Shown here one piece after another: positions 1 through 8,087 of a stretch of 64,000 nt of DNA (the first letter of the stretch is position 1; each line of letters begins with the position of its first letter). Under the pieces are notes generated by a model. That model ran no database searches. It was given only the letters and a program-made list of their open reading frames with translations, and was not told the DNA's origin. Made by a program: the position numbers and the translations under genes. Origin of the DNA: Actinomadura luzonensis (GTDB taxonomy: Bacteria > Actinomycetota > Actinomycetes > Streptosporangiales > Streptosporangiaceae); the NCBI RefSeq assembly GCF_022664455.2, contig NZ_JAKRKC020000001.1, positions 1,679,001 through 1,743,000 on the forward strand, in the 5' to 3' direction.

Positions 1-3000
1 GCGGCCTGGGCGGCGCCCTGCAGGCAGGTCATGGTCAGCCACGACCAGTCCCGCGGCGGCGACGGCCACCCGTCCCGGGTGAGGGCCCTGGCCTCCGCCA
101 CCCGGCCGCGGGCGCAGAGCTCCAGGACCCGGGCGTCGTGGTCGACGCTGGGATGGATGCCGGTGATCTGGTCGATCAGCGGCCCCGCCTCGGCCATGGC
201 CCCGCGCTGGTAGTACAGCATGAGGCGGCCGTTGGCCACGACGGCGCCCGCGTACCACATGCCGAGCCGCTGGGCCTGGTGCTCGGCCTCGTCGTACAGC
301 GCGGCCGCCTCGTCGAACCGGCCGTCGAGCGTGAGCCGGTTGGCCCGCCACATGGTGTGCTGGAACGTCGGCCAGGGCAGTTGCAGGTGCTCCAGCATCG
401 CCTCGCAGCGGGCGGCGGCCCGGTCGGCGCCCGCCAGGTCGTGCGTCTCCAGCTTGTAGTGGGTGTCCATCATGTGCGCGAGCAGCTCGAACCTCGGCTC
501 GTCCGCCCGGGGCGCCAGCTCGTGCAGCTCCTCGGCGACCCGCATCAGCTCGCCGAGGTGGGCCGACTGCGGCACCGACAGGGAGCGGGCGTTGAGCGCC
601 CGCATGAGCAGGAGCGGGTCGCCGATCCTGCGCGCCATGGCGACCGCCTCGGCGGACAGGGTCAGGCAGCGGATGTCGCCGTCGCCGTACAGCTCCTGGG
701 CCAGGCCGCCGAGCAGCAGCGCGCGCTCCGGGCTGTCGTCGTCGGGCAGCCGGCGCAGCACCGCGTCGAACTGGTCGACCAGCCGCACCTCCACCGGCTC
801 GTACGGGTTGCGCAGCGTCCAGATGGCGGGCGCGTCGAGCGCCGTGAGCGCGCGGGCGGTCAGCTCGGGCCCCGCCCCCGCCCGCGCCGCGACGCGCAGG
901 GCCTGCGCCCGCACCTGCCGGGCGCCCATCGCGTCGCCCGCCTCCAGGAGGGCGCGCACCTGGCGCAGCAGCAGCTCCACATGCTCGACGGGGTCGCCGC
1001 CGCAGGCGCCGTGCGCGGTGACGGCCCTGCCCCACCACTCGGCGGCCTCCTCGTACGCGGCCGCCTCGCTCGCCTGCCCGGCCGCCGCCCGCGCCCAGCG
1101 CGCCGCCTCCTGGTAGGCCGCGGGGCCCGCCTGCACCGCGTGGTGGGCGATGGTCGTCACGTCGGCGCACGGCCTGGCCGACAGCGCGGCCATCACCTCC
1201 CGGTGCAGCAGCGCCCTGCGCAGCGGCGGCACGTCGCCGGCCAGCGTGTCCCTGACCAGGTCGTGCACGAACGTCAGGCACCCGTCCCCCGCCACCAGGA
1301 GCCCGGCCCGCACCGCCAGGTCGAGCGCGCGGTGGGCGTACTTGGGGTCCGGCGCCCACGCCCCGCACACCTCCACGACCAGGCCGGGGTCGAAGCTCCT
1401 GCCGATCAGCGCGGCGGCGCCGAGCACCGCGCCGGCCTCGGGGCCGAGCGCGACCAGCCGCTGCCTGATCAGGTCGGCCACCCGCTCGGGCACGATCTCC
1501 AGGCTCTGCCCCTCGGCCAGCAGCCTGGCGCTCTCGCACACGAAGAACGGGTTGCCGCCGGTGCGCTCGGCCAGGCGCCGCGCCTCCGCGCCGCTGACCT
1601 TGGCGCCCATCTCCTCGGCCAGTTCGCGCACCTCGTCGGTGGACAGGCCGCCGAGCCTGACGCGGACCAGGTCGTAGCGGGCGAGCTGGTAGAGGATCTC
1701 GTCGGCGGAGAGCCTGAAGGCGCCGGCCGGGTCGCCCAGGTCGCGCTGCGGCGCCTCGCGGAACGCGGTGACCAGGGTGAGCGAGACGTCCTTGGCCTGC
1801 GCCCCGGACAGCACGGTGACGTCCCTGAGCAGTTCGAGCGTGGCGGAGTCCGCCCAGTGCAGGTCGTCCAGGACGATCACCAGGGGCCTGAGGCGGGCGG
1901 CCTCGACGAGCCATCGCGCGATGAGCTGGTTGCGGTGGCGGACCGTGGCCGACGTCGTCCCGGCGGGCCGTTCGTCGTCCAGCAGGCCCGCCAGCGCCCG
2001 GCGGTCGGGAGGCGGCACCAGCTCGGCCAGCGCCCGCAGCACCTGCAGCCACGGCCACAGCGGGGGCACGCCCTCGCCCTCGTGGCAGCGCCCGTCCAGC
2101 ACCACGTAGCCGAGCTCGGCGCAGGCGTCGCGGAACGCCTGTAACAGCCGGGTCTTGCCGATGCCGGGCTCGCCGCTGACGGCGGCGGTGACCACCCCGT
2201 TGCGCTCCATCAGGACGGGAAGCGTCATCAGCGTCGCGACCTGCCGGTCGCGCCCGATCAGCCCGGCGCGCTCCGGAACCCCGGGCGGCGGGCCGGAGGA
2301 GGACGGGGGCGGCGGCGCGCCGGGCCCGGGCGGGAACGCGAGCGACGGCGACTGCTGGAGGATGTCCTGCTCCAGAGCCTGCAGCTCCGGGCCGGGGTCG
2401 AGGCCGAGCTGGTCGGCGAGCACGTTCCGCGCCCTGCGCAGCGTGGCCAGCGCGTCGGCCTGCCTGCCGCTGCGGTAGTGGGCCACGGCGAGCAGCCACC
2501 ACAGCCGCTCGCGCAGCGGGTGTTCGCCGGTCTCCGGCTCCAGCTCGTGGATCACCGCCTGGGGGCGGCCGAGGTCGAGCTGAGCCTGCGCGCGGCGTTC
2601 CACCGCGGTCAGGCGCAGCTCGTGCAGGCGGTTCACCTCGGACATCGCCCACAGCTCGGCGGCGAACTCGCCGTACGGCAGGCCGCGCCACAGCCCCAGC
2701 GCCTCCTCCAGCAGGGCCAGCGCCTCGACCGGCGGGCGTTGCTCGGCGCTGTCGACGAGGTCGCAGAACCGCAGGGCGTCGACGTCGTCCGGGGTGAGCA
2801 CGTAGCCGGGCCGCCGGGCGACCAGGAGCCTCGGCGGCGTGCGCGGGGCCCGGTCCGGCTCGATCACCCTGCGGATGTTCGACACGTGGACGTGGATCGA
2901 GGCCAGCGCGTTCGCCGGCGGCGCGCCGTGGTACAGGTCGTCGATCAGGGCGTCGATCGAGACGACGGACCCGGCCGCCGCCACCAGCCGCGCCAGCAGG

Positions 3001-3158
3001 GCGCGCTGCCGCGGGCCGCCGAGGCCGGCCGGGACGCCGCCGACGAGCACCTCGAAGGGGCCCAGCACCCGGAACTCGACGTGCCGCGCGTCGTCCGGCC
3101 GCCGGTGAAGCGACTCCTCGATCCCCCTGTTCGAGTTGCCTGCTTCACGGTCCCTCAC
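1..3158 (-). CDS. AfsR/SARP-type regulator: winged helix, BTAD, AAA ATPase, helical C-terminus (3' end outside window)
   Basis: A transcriptional activator that probably couples nucleotide hydrolysis to DNA binding. Read leftwards from GTG at 3158, placed just after an AGGAGG ribosome site (3163-3168). The N-terminus has the SARP winged-helix/BTAD signature (FRVLGPFEVLVGG, then SIHVHVSNIRRVIEP), followed by a proline-rich linker and a P-loop GEPGIGKTR near residue 330 with VIVLDDLHWAD as Walker B. The rest is alpha-helical, TPR-like. At least 1052 residues; the frame is open to base 1, so the C-terminus is missing. It diverges from the TetR gene, and the 188-bp gap holds the control region of both. 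Its target is unknown. Confidence 0.93.
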   Translation of the reverse strand, partial: MRDREAGNSNRGIEESLHRRPDDARHVEFRVLGPFEVLVGGVPAGLGGPRQRALLARLVAAAGSVVSIDALIDDLYHGAPPANALASIHVHVSNIRRVIEPDRAPRTPPRLLVARRPGYVLTPDDVDALRFCDLVDSAEQRPPVEALALLEEALGLWRGLPYGEFAAELWAMSEVNRLHELRLTAVERRAQAQLDLGRPQAVIHELEPETGEHPLRERLWWLLAVAHYRSGRQADALATLRRARNVLADQLGLDPGPELQALEQDILQQSPSLAFPPGPGAPPPPSSSGPPPGVPERAGLIGRDRQVATLMTLPVLMERNGVVTAAVSGEPGIGKTRLLQAFRDACAELGYVVLDGRCHEGEGVPPLWPWLQVLRALAELVPPPDRRALAGLLDDERPAGTTSATVRHRNQLIARWLVEAARLRPLVIVLDDLHWADSATLELLRDVTVLSGAQAKDVSLTLVTAFREAPQRDLGDPAGAFRLSADEILYQLARYDLVRVRLGGLSTDEVRELAEEMGAKVSGAEARRLAERTGGNPFFVCESARLLAEGQSLEIVPERVADLIRQRLVALGPEAGAVLGAAALIGRSFDPGLVVEVCGAWAPDPKYAHRALDLAVRAGLLVAGDGCLTFVHDLVRDTLAGDVPPLRRALLHREVMAALSARPCADVTTIAHHAVQAGPAAYQEAARWARAAAGQASEAAAYEEAAEWWGRAVTAHGACGGDPVEHVELLLRQVRALLEAGDAMGARQVRAQALRVAARAGAGPELTARALTALDAPAIWTLRNPYEPVEVRLVDQFDAVLRRLPDDDSPERALLLGGLAQELYGDGDIRCLTLSAEAVAMARRIGDPLLLMRALNARSLSVPQSAHLGELMRVAEELHELAPRADEPRFELLAHMMDTHYKLETHDLAGADRAAARCEAMLEHLQLPWPTFQHTMWRANRLTLDGRFDEAAALYDEAEHQAQRLGMWYAGAVVANGRLMLYYQRGAMAEAGPLIDQITGIHPSVDHDARVLELCARGRVAEARALTRDGWPSPPRDWSWLTMTCLQGAAQA

Positions 3159-3266
3159 ACTGCCTCCTGAAGAAGAGCGGTTCACGACGTACCGCCCATG
3201 ATGGCCGCGCGAACCCCTCGTCTCGTCACCCCGGAGGCGGATGCGCGGTCCACCGGGAGCGGTATA

Positions 3267-3328
3267 CGAAACCGGTGTTGCGAAATTGTCCCGCTCCGGG
3301 TAACTTCTATTTCGCTACATGAGTTTCG
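3267..3328. promoter_or_regulatory. 62-bp dyad of four half-sites, probable TetR operator, over promoter TTGCGA-17-TAACTT
   Basis: Half-sites CGAAAC (3267-3272) and CGAAAT (3281-3286) are mirrored by ATTTCG (3309-3314) and GTTTCG (3323-3328). Half-site spacing is 14 bp on each side and both inverted pairs share the centre 3297.5. The promoter TTGCGA (3278-3283), 17-bp spacer, TAACTT (3301-3306) lies inside the dyad and reads toward the TetR gene. Binding there would block polymerase, which fits autorepression. This is inferred from symmetry and position. Confidence 0.6.
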
Positions 3329-3346
3329 GAATGAAGGAGGTCCCCG

Positions 3347-3946
3347 ATGCCGCCTCGCGGACGACCGCGCGACGCGGAAGTGGACGAGCGGGTGCTGCGG
3401 ATCGCCGCCGCGCTGCTGCTCGAGCGCGGCTACGCCGGCCTGTCCATCGACGAGGTGGCCGAACGGGCCGGCACGGCCAAGACCACGCTGTACCGCCGCT
3501 GGCCCACCAAGGACCACCTGGCCGTGGCGGTGGTGGCGCGGCTGCAGGCGGACGACGAGATCACCGACACCGGCGACATCCGGGCCGACCTCGTCGACTA
3601 CCTGGAGAAGATCGCCGCCGGGCTCAACCGCATGCGCGCGGCGGGCGGCCGCGAGGGCCCGTCGTCGGGCACGGCCGGCGAGCTGGTGGCCGCCGCGGCC
3701 CGGCACGAGGACATCGGCCGGCTCACCCGCGAGCAGTACGCCAGGCGCAACGCCCTCGCGCTCGCCCTCATCGAGCGCGCCCGCGCCCGCGGCGAGCTGC
3801 GCGCCGACCTCGACGCCGAGACGCTGTTCGACCAGCTGGCCGGCGCCCTCTACTACCGAGTGATGATCACAGGCGCGCCTGTCGACCGGGCCTACGCGCA
3901 GCGGCTCGTGGCGTCGGCGCTCGAAGGGAGCCTGACATGTCAATGA
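3347..3946 (+). CDS. TetR/AcrR family transcriptional regulator
   Basis: A 199-residue one-component repressor. The N-terminal DNA-binding helix-turn-helix is clear at about residues 12-58 (RVLRIAAALLLERGYAGLS, then AGTAKTTLYRRWPTKDHL), followed by an alpha-helical ligand domain of normal length. ATG 3347 follows a good AAGGAGG site. The stop overlaps the next gene by 10 bp, so it is translationally coupled to the cupin and DUF4267 genes, which are the likely regulated cargo. A large symmetric operator lies just upstream. The ligand cannot be read from sequence. Confidence 0.95.
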   Translation: MPPRGRPRDAEVDERVLRIAAALLLERGYAGLSIDEVAERAGTAKTTLYRRWPTKDHLAVAVVARLQADDEITDTGDIRADLVDYLEKIAAGLNRMRAAGGREGPSSGTAGELVAAAARHEDIGRLTREQYARRNALALALIERARARGELRADLDAETLFDQLAGALYYRVMITGAPVDRAYAQRLVASALEGSLTCQ

Positions 3947-4455
3947 TCACGAACACGGCCCTGGTCCGCGCGGCCGACGCCGAGACGATCGTCTCGCCCG
4001 CGGCCACGGGCCGGCTGCTCCTCGACTCCAGCGACACCGGCGGCGCGCTGAGCACCATCAGGATGACGCTCACCGAGGGCGCCGACGGCGCCGTCCCGCA
4101 CCACCACGCCACCTCCACCGAGCTGTTCTACGTCCTCGAAGGCAGGGCCCGGGTCCTGTCCGGCGACGAGATCGTGACGCTGGCGGCGGGCGACGCGGCG
4201 GCCGTGCCCCCGCTGACGCCCCACGCCTTCGCCGCCGCTCCCGGCCACACCGCCGACCTGCTCATCGTCGTCGCCCCCGGCATCCAGCGGTTCGCGTACT
4301 TCCGCCTGCTCGACCGCCTCCGCAGGGGCGAGGCCACGCTGGAGGAGCTGCTCGCCTCCCAGGAGCTGTACGACAACCACTTCCTCGACAGCCCCGCCTG
4401 GACCCGCGACCGCCAGGCCGCCTCGTCCACGGCCCACGCCGGAGGAGACCGTTGA
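3937..4455 (+). CDS. Cupin-domain protein
   Basis: A 172-residue single-domain cupin. The first cupin motif is visible around residues 48-65 (VPHHHATSTELFYVLEGRARV) and the second around 80-90 (PPLTPHAFAA), with His residues placed to bind a metal. ATG 3937 overlaps the end of the TetR gene; ATG 3943 is an alternative start. The C-terminal extension (RRGEATLEELLASQELYDNHF) is typical of small cupins near TetR genes. It could be an enzyme or a ligand-binding protein; the substrate is unknown. Its stop overlaps the start of the next gene. Confidence 0.88.
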   Translation: MSMITNTALVRAADAETIVSPAATGRLLLDSSDTGGALSTIRMTLTEGADGAVPHHHATSTELFYVLEGRARVLSGDEIVTLAAGDAAAVPPLTPHAFAAAPGHTADLLIVVAPGIQRFAYFRLLDRLRRGEATLEELLASQELYDNHFLDSPAWTRDRQAASSTAHAGGDR

Positions 4456-4877
4456 GGCCCGCGAGGCTGCCGTCCCGCGGCACGGCAGGCGCCGTGCTCG
4501 CCGTCATCGGCGCGATCTTCATCGGCTACGTCGGGATCTCGTACCTCCTCACCCCCGCGTCCATGGCGCCCGCCTTCGGCCTGCCGAGCCGGCCCCGGGC
4601 CGAGGGCGCGGGCTTCCTCGCCGTCAAGGGGATCCGGGACGTGGTGTCCGGGCTGGTGATCCTCACCGTCCTGCTCGCCGGGAACCGCCGCGTCCTCGGG
4701 TGGGTCGTGCTCGTCACCGCGCTCACCCCGCTCGGCGACATGATCCTCGTGCTGGGGTCCGGCGGAGCCGCCGCGACCGCCTTCGGCGTGCACGGCGCCA
4801 CCGCGGCCGCGGTCGTCCTGGCCGGCGGCCTCCTGCTGAGCGGTGCCCGGCCACGGCCCGCCACGCCTGCGCCTTGA
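4452..4877 (+). CDS. DUF4267-type small membrane protein
   Basis: A 141-residue integral membrane protein with about four hydrophobic segments (AVLAVIGAIFIGYVGISYLL; LVILTVLLAG; VLGWVVLVTALTPLGDMILVL; AAAVVLAGGLLL). The conserved SYLLTPASMAPAFGLP and FLAVKGIRDVVSGL stretches match the DUF4267 family, whose function is not known. It starts at TTG 4452, overlapping the cupin stop by four bases, so it is the third gene of the TetR operon. Its 3' end abuts a transposase remnant. Confidence 0.82.
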   Translation: MRPARLPSRGTAGAVLAVIGAIFIGYVGISYLLTPASMAPAFGLPSRPRAEGAGFLAVKGIRDVVSGLVILTVLLAGNRRVLGWVVLVTALTPLGDMILVLGSGGAAATAFGVHGATAAAVVLAGGLLLSGARPRPATPAP

Positions 4878-4941
4878 TCCACCGGTAGAACCCCGAACGA
4901 GACACCTTCACCACTCCGTACAGCCGCTTGACGCCGAAGGC
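4868..4941 (-). pseudogene. Remnant of an IS3-family transposase (OrfB N-terminus)
   Basis: On the minus strand this short stretch encodes GVKRLYGVVKVSRSGFYRWI, which matches the start of IS3-family OrfB integrases (the SRSGFYRW element). The frame then runs into the antisense of the DUF4267 gene, and no other part of an IS, inverted repeat or catalytic DDE region is present. It is a fossil between two operons. Confidence 0.55.
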
Positions 4942-4953
4942 AGGCGGATGCGT

Positions 4954-6159
4954 TCATCCAGCCGGCTGTGCGGTGACCGCAGCGGGTCGTCGTGCCGGCC
5001 GCTCCGCGGCCCGTGAGTGAGGCGGGAGCTCGATGGTGATGTCGAGGCCGCCGCCCGCGCGGGCGGCGATCGCGAGGTTCCCCTGGTGGGCATGGGTGAT
5101 CGCGCGCACGATGGACAGTCCCAGGCCCAGGCCGGGGCCGTCGGTGCGGACGCGGGTGCCCTGTCCGTGCACGAACGGTTCCAGCAGCGTCTGAGCTTCC
5201 TCGGGCGCGATCTCGCGGCCGGTGTTGCGGATCCGCAGCACGGCGCGCGGGCCCGCTGTGCACGTCTCGACGACGAGGTGCCCGCCGGCGTGGTTGTGGC
5301 GCACCGCGTTGTCGACCAGGTTGCCGACCAGGCGTTCCAGCAGGACGGGCTCGCCGGTGACCAGCGCCGGCCGCAGCCTTGCATGTACGGCCATGCCGGC
5401 GGCTGTCGCCCGCTCCCGCGCCGTGTCGAGGACGTCGGCCGCGATGGCGGCCAGGTCGGCCGGTTCGCGCGCGCCGGAGCCGGCCTGGCTGCGGGCCAGC
5501 AGCAGCAGCCCGTCCAGGACGCGCTGCATGTGGGTGACGGCGTCGCGGACGTCGCCGGCCATCGCGAGCAGTTCGTCCCGGCTGGGGTTTCCGTCCAGGG
5601 TGACGTCGATCGCGGTGCGGGCGGTGGTCAGCGGGGTGCGCAGCTCGTGGGCGGCGTTGGCGGTGAACAGCCGCTGGCTGTCCAGGATCCGGTCGCGCTC
5701 GGCGACGCCGCGCTGGATGCGGTCCAGCATGTCGTTGACCGTGCCGGCCAGCGTCGACAGCTCGTCGGCCGGGGTGGTGACCGGGACCCGTTCGGTGAGG
5801 TTCTCGGCCGACAGCCGCCGGGCGGCCGAGGAAATCACGCGGATCGGCCGCAGCACCCGTCCGGCCACCAGCCAGGCCAGGACGGCGGCCAGGGCGGTCA
5901 CCACGACGAGCGCCAGACCGGCCTGGGGCAGCAGCGCGGACAGCGTGTCGGCCTGCACCCGGTCGGCCAGCTCGCGCAGGTCCTGCGGCTGCGGCACCAG
6001 CCGCAGCGTGCCCTGCGCGTCGGGGCCGGCCGGGTCCAGATGGGTGACGAGCGCCGGGCGGCGCTTCATCAGCAGGTAGGTCAACCCGGCCAGCGCGGCC
6101 CCCGCGGCCAGCACGAGGGCGGTCTGCAGGACGGCGAGCCGGGCGCGGGCGGTCAGCAT
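4954..6159 (-). CDS. Sensor histidine kinase (HAMP, HisKA, HATPase)
   Basis: A 401-residue membrane sensor. It has a first TM helix at about residues 7-30, a short extracellular loop of roughly 60 residues, a second TM at about 80-105, then HAMP (RPIRVISSAARRLSAENL), the H-box NAAHELRTPLTTARTAID, an N-box LVGNLVDNAVRHNHAG and a G-box DGPGLGLGLSIVRAI. Its ATG overlaps the response regulator stop by one base (TGATG), so the pair is co-translated. The small sensor loop and the wall-hydrolase neighbours suggest an envelope signal, which is inference. Confidence 0.95.
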   Translation of the reverse strand: MLTARARLAVLQTALVLAAGAALAGLTYLLMKRRPALVTHLDPAGPDAQGTLRLVPQPQDLRELADRVQADTLSALLPQAGLALVVVTALAAVLAWLVAGRVLRPIRVISSAARRLSAENLTERVPVTTPADELSTLAGTVNDMLDRIQRGVAERDRILDSQRLFTANAAHELRTPLTTARTAIDVTLDGNPSRDELLAMAGDVRDAVTHMQRVLDGLLLLARSQAGSGAREPADLAAIAADVLDTARERATAAGMAVHARLRPALVTGEPVLLERLVGNLVDNAVRHNHAGGHLVVETCTAGPRAVLRIRNTGREIAPEEAQTLLEPFVHGQGTRVRTDGPGLGLGLSIVRAITHAHQGNLAIAARAGGGLDITIELPPHSRAAERPARRPAAVTAQPAG

Positions 6160-6815
6160 CACGGGCCGATCCGGTAGCCGGCGCCGATGACGGTCTCGAT
6201 CAGCGGCGGGTCGCCGAGCTTGCGGCGCAGCGTGCCGACGGTGATCCGGACCGCGTTGGTGAACGGGTCGGCGTGCTCGTCCCACACCTTCTCCAGCAGC
6301 GTCTCCGCGCTGATGACGTCACCGCCGGCGGCCAGCAGCTGCTCCAGCACGCCGAACTCCTTGGGCGTCAGGCGCAGCAGCCGGCCGTCCCGCTCGGCGC
6401 TGCGCCGGGCCGGATCCAGGCTCACCCCGCCGGCGCGCAGCACCGGTGGACGGGCCGGCGCGCTGCGCCGGACGAGCGCGTGCACCCGGGCGACCAGCTC
6501 GGAGAAGGCGAACGGCTTGCCGAGATAGTCGTCGGCGCCCAGCATCAGCCCGCCGACCCGGTCCTCCACCGCGTCGGACGCGGTCAGCATCAGCACCCGC
6601 GACACGCCCCGCTGCACCAGCCGGCGGCAGACCTGGTCGCCGTGCACCTCCGGCAGGTCCCGGTCCAGCACGACCACCTCGTACGGGGTCAGCTCGCACT
6701 TGTCCAGCGCACTACGGCCGTCCAGGGCGACGTCCACGGTGAAACCGTGCTTGCGCAGCCCGGCCTCGATGTAACGGGCGAGGGGCTGCTCGTCCTCGAC
6801 CAGGAGCACACGCAT
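6159..6815 (-). CDS. OmpR/PhoB-family response regulator
   Basis: A 218-residue regulator. The receiver domain starts MRVLLVEDE; the phospho-acceptor Asp lies in VVVLDRDLPEVHG, followed by MLTASD and the conserved Lys in YLGKPF. The C-terminal winged helix ends ITVGTLRRKLGDPPLIETVIGAGYRIG. ATG 6815 was chosen over ATG 6851 because the domain begins there and a GATACT box (6822-6827 on the minus strand) lies 6 bp upstream, which suggests a leaderless message. Two direct repeats just upstream are a likely binding site. A degraded partial copy of this gene lies at 9361-9485. Confidence 0.95.
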   Translation of the reverse strand: MRVLLVEDEQPLARYIEAGLRKHGFTVDVALDGRSALDKCELTPYEVVVLDRDLPEVHGDQVCRRLVQRGVSRVLMLTASDAVEDRVGGLMLGADDYLGKPFAFSELVARVHALVRRSAPARPPVLRAGGVSLDPARRSAERDGRLLRLTPKEFGVLEQLLAAGGDVISAETLLEKVWDEHADPFTNAVRITVGTLRRKLGDPPLIETVIGAGYRIGP

Positions 6816-6834
6816 CCGGGCAGTATCGCAACGT

Positions 6835-6855
6835 CCGCATATGGACCGCATATGG
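6835..6855. promoter_or_regulatory. Direct-repeat operator for the adjacent OmpR-type regulator
   Basis: Two perfect copies of CCGCATATGG occupy 6835-6844 and 6846-6855, with an 11-bp period, about one helical turn. Tandem repeats at that period are what OmpR-family dimers bind. The site is between the divergent response-regulator gene and the first serine hydrolase, so it could control both. Confidence 0.6.
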
Positions 6856-6933
6856 TCCGCCGATCGCCCGCCGATACGCGCCGGCCGGTAGATGTGATCA
6901 CCTCGAAAGCCCCATGGAAAGGATCATGACGAG

Positions 6934-8025
6934 ATGAGCCGTGCACGAGCGGCCGGCCTGACCGGGTTGGCATCGGCCATGCTGGCGTTGAGTCTCCACA
7001 CCTCCGCCACCGCCGCCGTCGAGGTCAAGACGGGAGACGTCCAGCAGGCGATGAAGGACCTGGCGAAGACGGACGGCGTGGTGGGGGCCATCGGCGAGCT
7101 GTACGTCGACGGCCGGCGCCAGGGGCAGGGGAGCGCGGGGACCCGCCTGCTCGGCGGCAAGGGCGGGCACATTCCCGCGGCTTCCCGTTACCGGGTCGGG
7201 TCCCAGACCAAGCTCATGACGGCCACCGTGGTCCTGCAACTGGTCAAGGAGGGCAAGCTCCGCCTGGAGGACACGCTGGCCGCCGTTCTGCCCCAGGTGG
7301 CGCAGCAGGACCTGGTCGAGCGGGCCGGCGAGATCACCGTCCAGCAGCTGCTCCGCCACAGCTCCGGCATCCCCGACTTCTTCGCTTCGGGGAAGTTCGA
7401 CGACGCCTTCGACTTCACGACCTACTACTCCCCGATCGACCTGGTGAAGGCCTCCCGCGAGGTCCCCCGCACCGGGGAGCCGGGCGCGGGGTTCGCCTAC
7501 TCCAACACCAACTACGTTCTCCTCGGCCTGATCGTGGAGAAGGTGACCGGCCGCAGCCTGTCCGCCGAGCTGGAGCGGCGTCTCTTCGTACCGCTGGGGA
7601 TGAAGCACACCTACCTGACCACCAGGCCTCCTCAGGGGATCAAGGGCCCGCACGGGCACGGCTACCACCCCGACGCCAAGGGCAGGCCGCGCGACGTCGA
7701 CCGGCAGAACGCGAGCTTCGGCGGCGCGGCCGGAGGAGTGGTCTCCACCTCCGGCGATCTGAGCGCCTTCTACCGCGCGCTCGGCCAGGGCCGGCTGCTG
7801 CCGGCGGACCTGCAAAGAGCGGTCGGACAGCCGCGGCCCGATCTGTGCGGCGGGACGGTCGCGGCGGCCGCGGGCAGCGGCCCCGGCTTCCTGGCGGTGA
7901 CCTACACCTCCGCCGACGGCCGGACCCAGTTCGCGGTATCCACCACCTTGAAGATCGACAACCGGCAGGCCATGCCGATCAATGACGCCATGAACAAGGC
8001 CGCCGCGAGCGTGCTCTGTCCCTAG
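6934..8025 (+). CDS. Secreted serine hydrolase, penicillin-binding/class C beta-lactamase fold
   Basis: A 363-residue exported enzyme with a signal peptide (residues 1 to about 28, ending HTSATAA). The nucleophile motif S90-x-x-K93 lies in RVGSQTKLM and the second motif Y189-S-N in FAYSNTNY. The usual third motif near the C-terminus (H-x-G before PGF) is replaced by AAGSGPGF, so catalysis may be altered. The family includes D-alanyl-D-alanine carboxypeptidases, esterases and beta-lactamases; the specific substrate cannot be told. It is divergent from the two-component system and 62 bp before a second homologue, suggesting a regulated wall-remodelling unit. Confidence 0.9.
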   Translation: MSRARAAGLTGLASAMLALSLHTSATAAVEVKTGDVQQAMKDLAKTDGVVGAIGELYVDGRRQGQGSAGTRLLGGKGGHIPAASRYRVGSQTKLMTATVVLQLVKEGKLRLEDTLAAVLPQVAQQDLVERAGEITVQQLLRHSSGIPDFFASGKFDDAFDFTTYYSPIDLVKASREVPRTGEPGAGFAYSNTNYVLLGLIVEKVTGRSLSAELERRLFVPLGMKHTYLTTRPPQGIKGPHGHGYHPDAKGRPRDVDRQNASFGGAAGGVVSTSGDLSAFYRALGQGRLLPADLQRAVGQPRPDLCGGTVAAAAGSGPGFLAVTYTSADGRTQFAVSTTLKIDNRQAMPINDAMNKAAASVLCP

Positions 8026-8087
8026 CCGGGCCGCGGTGGCGACAGCGCGAGGCAGTCCCCTGCCCCTGCACTCGAAAGGAATATCCC

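Noticed and set aside
138..2144. Long open frame of 668 codons on the plus strand
   Set aside because: It is the mirror of the SARP regulator on the minus strand. The translation is His/Arg/Pro-rich and has no fold; high G+C keeps antisense frames open.
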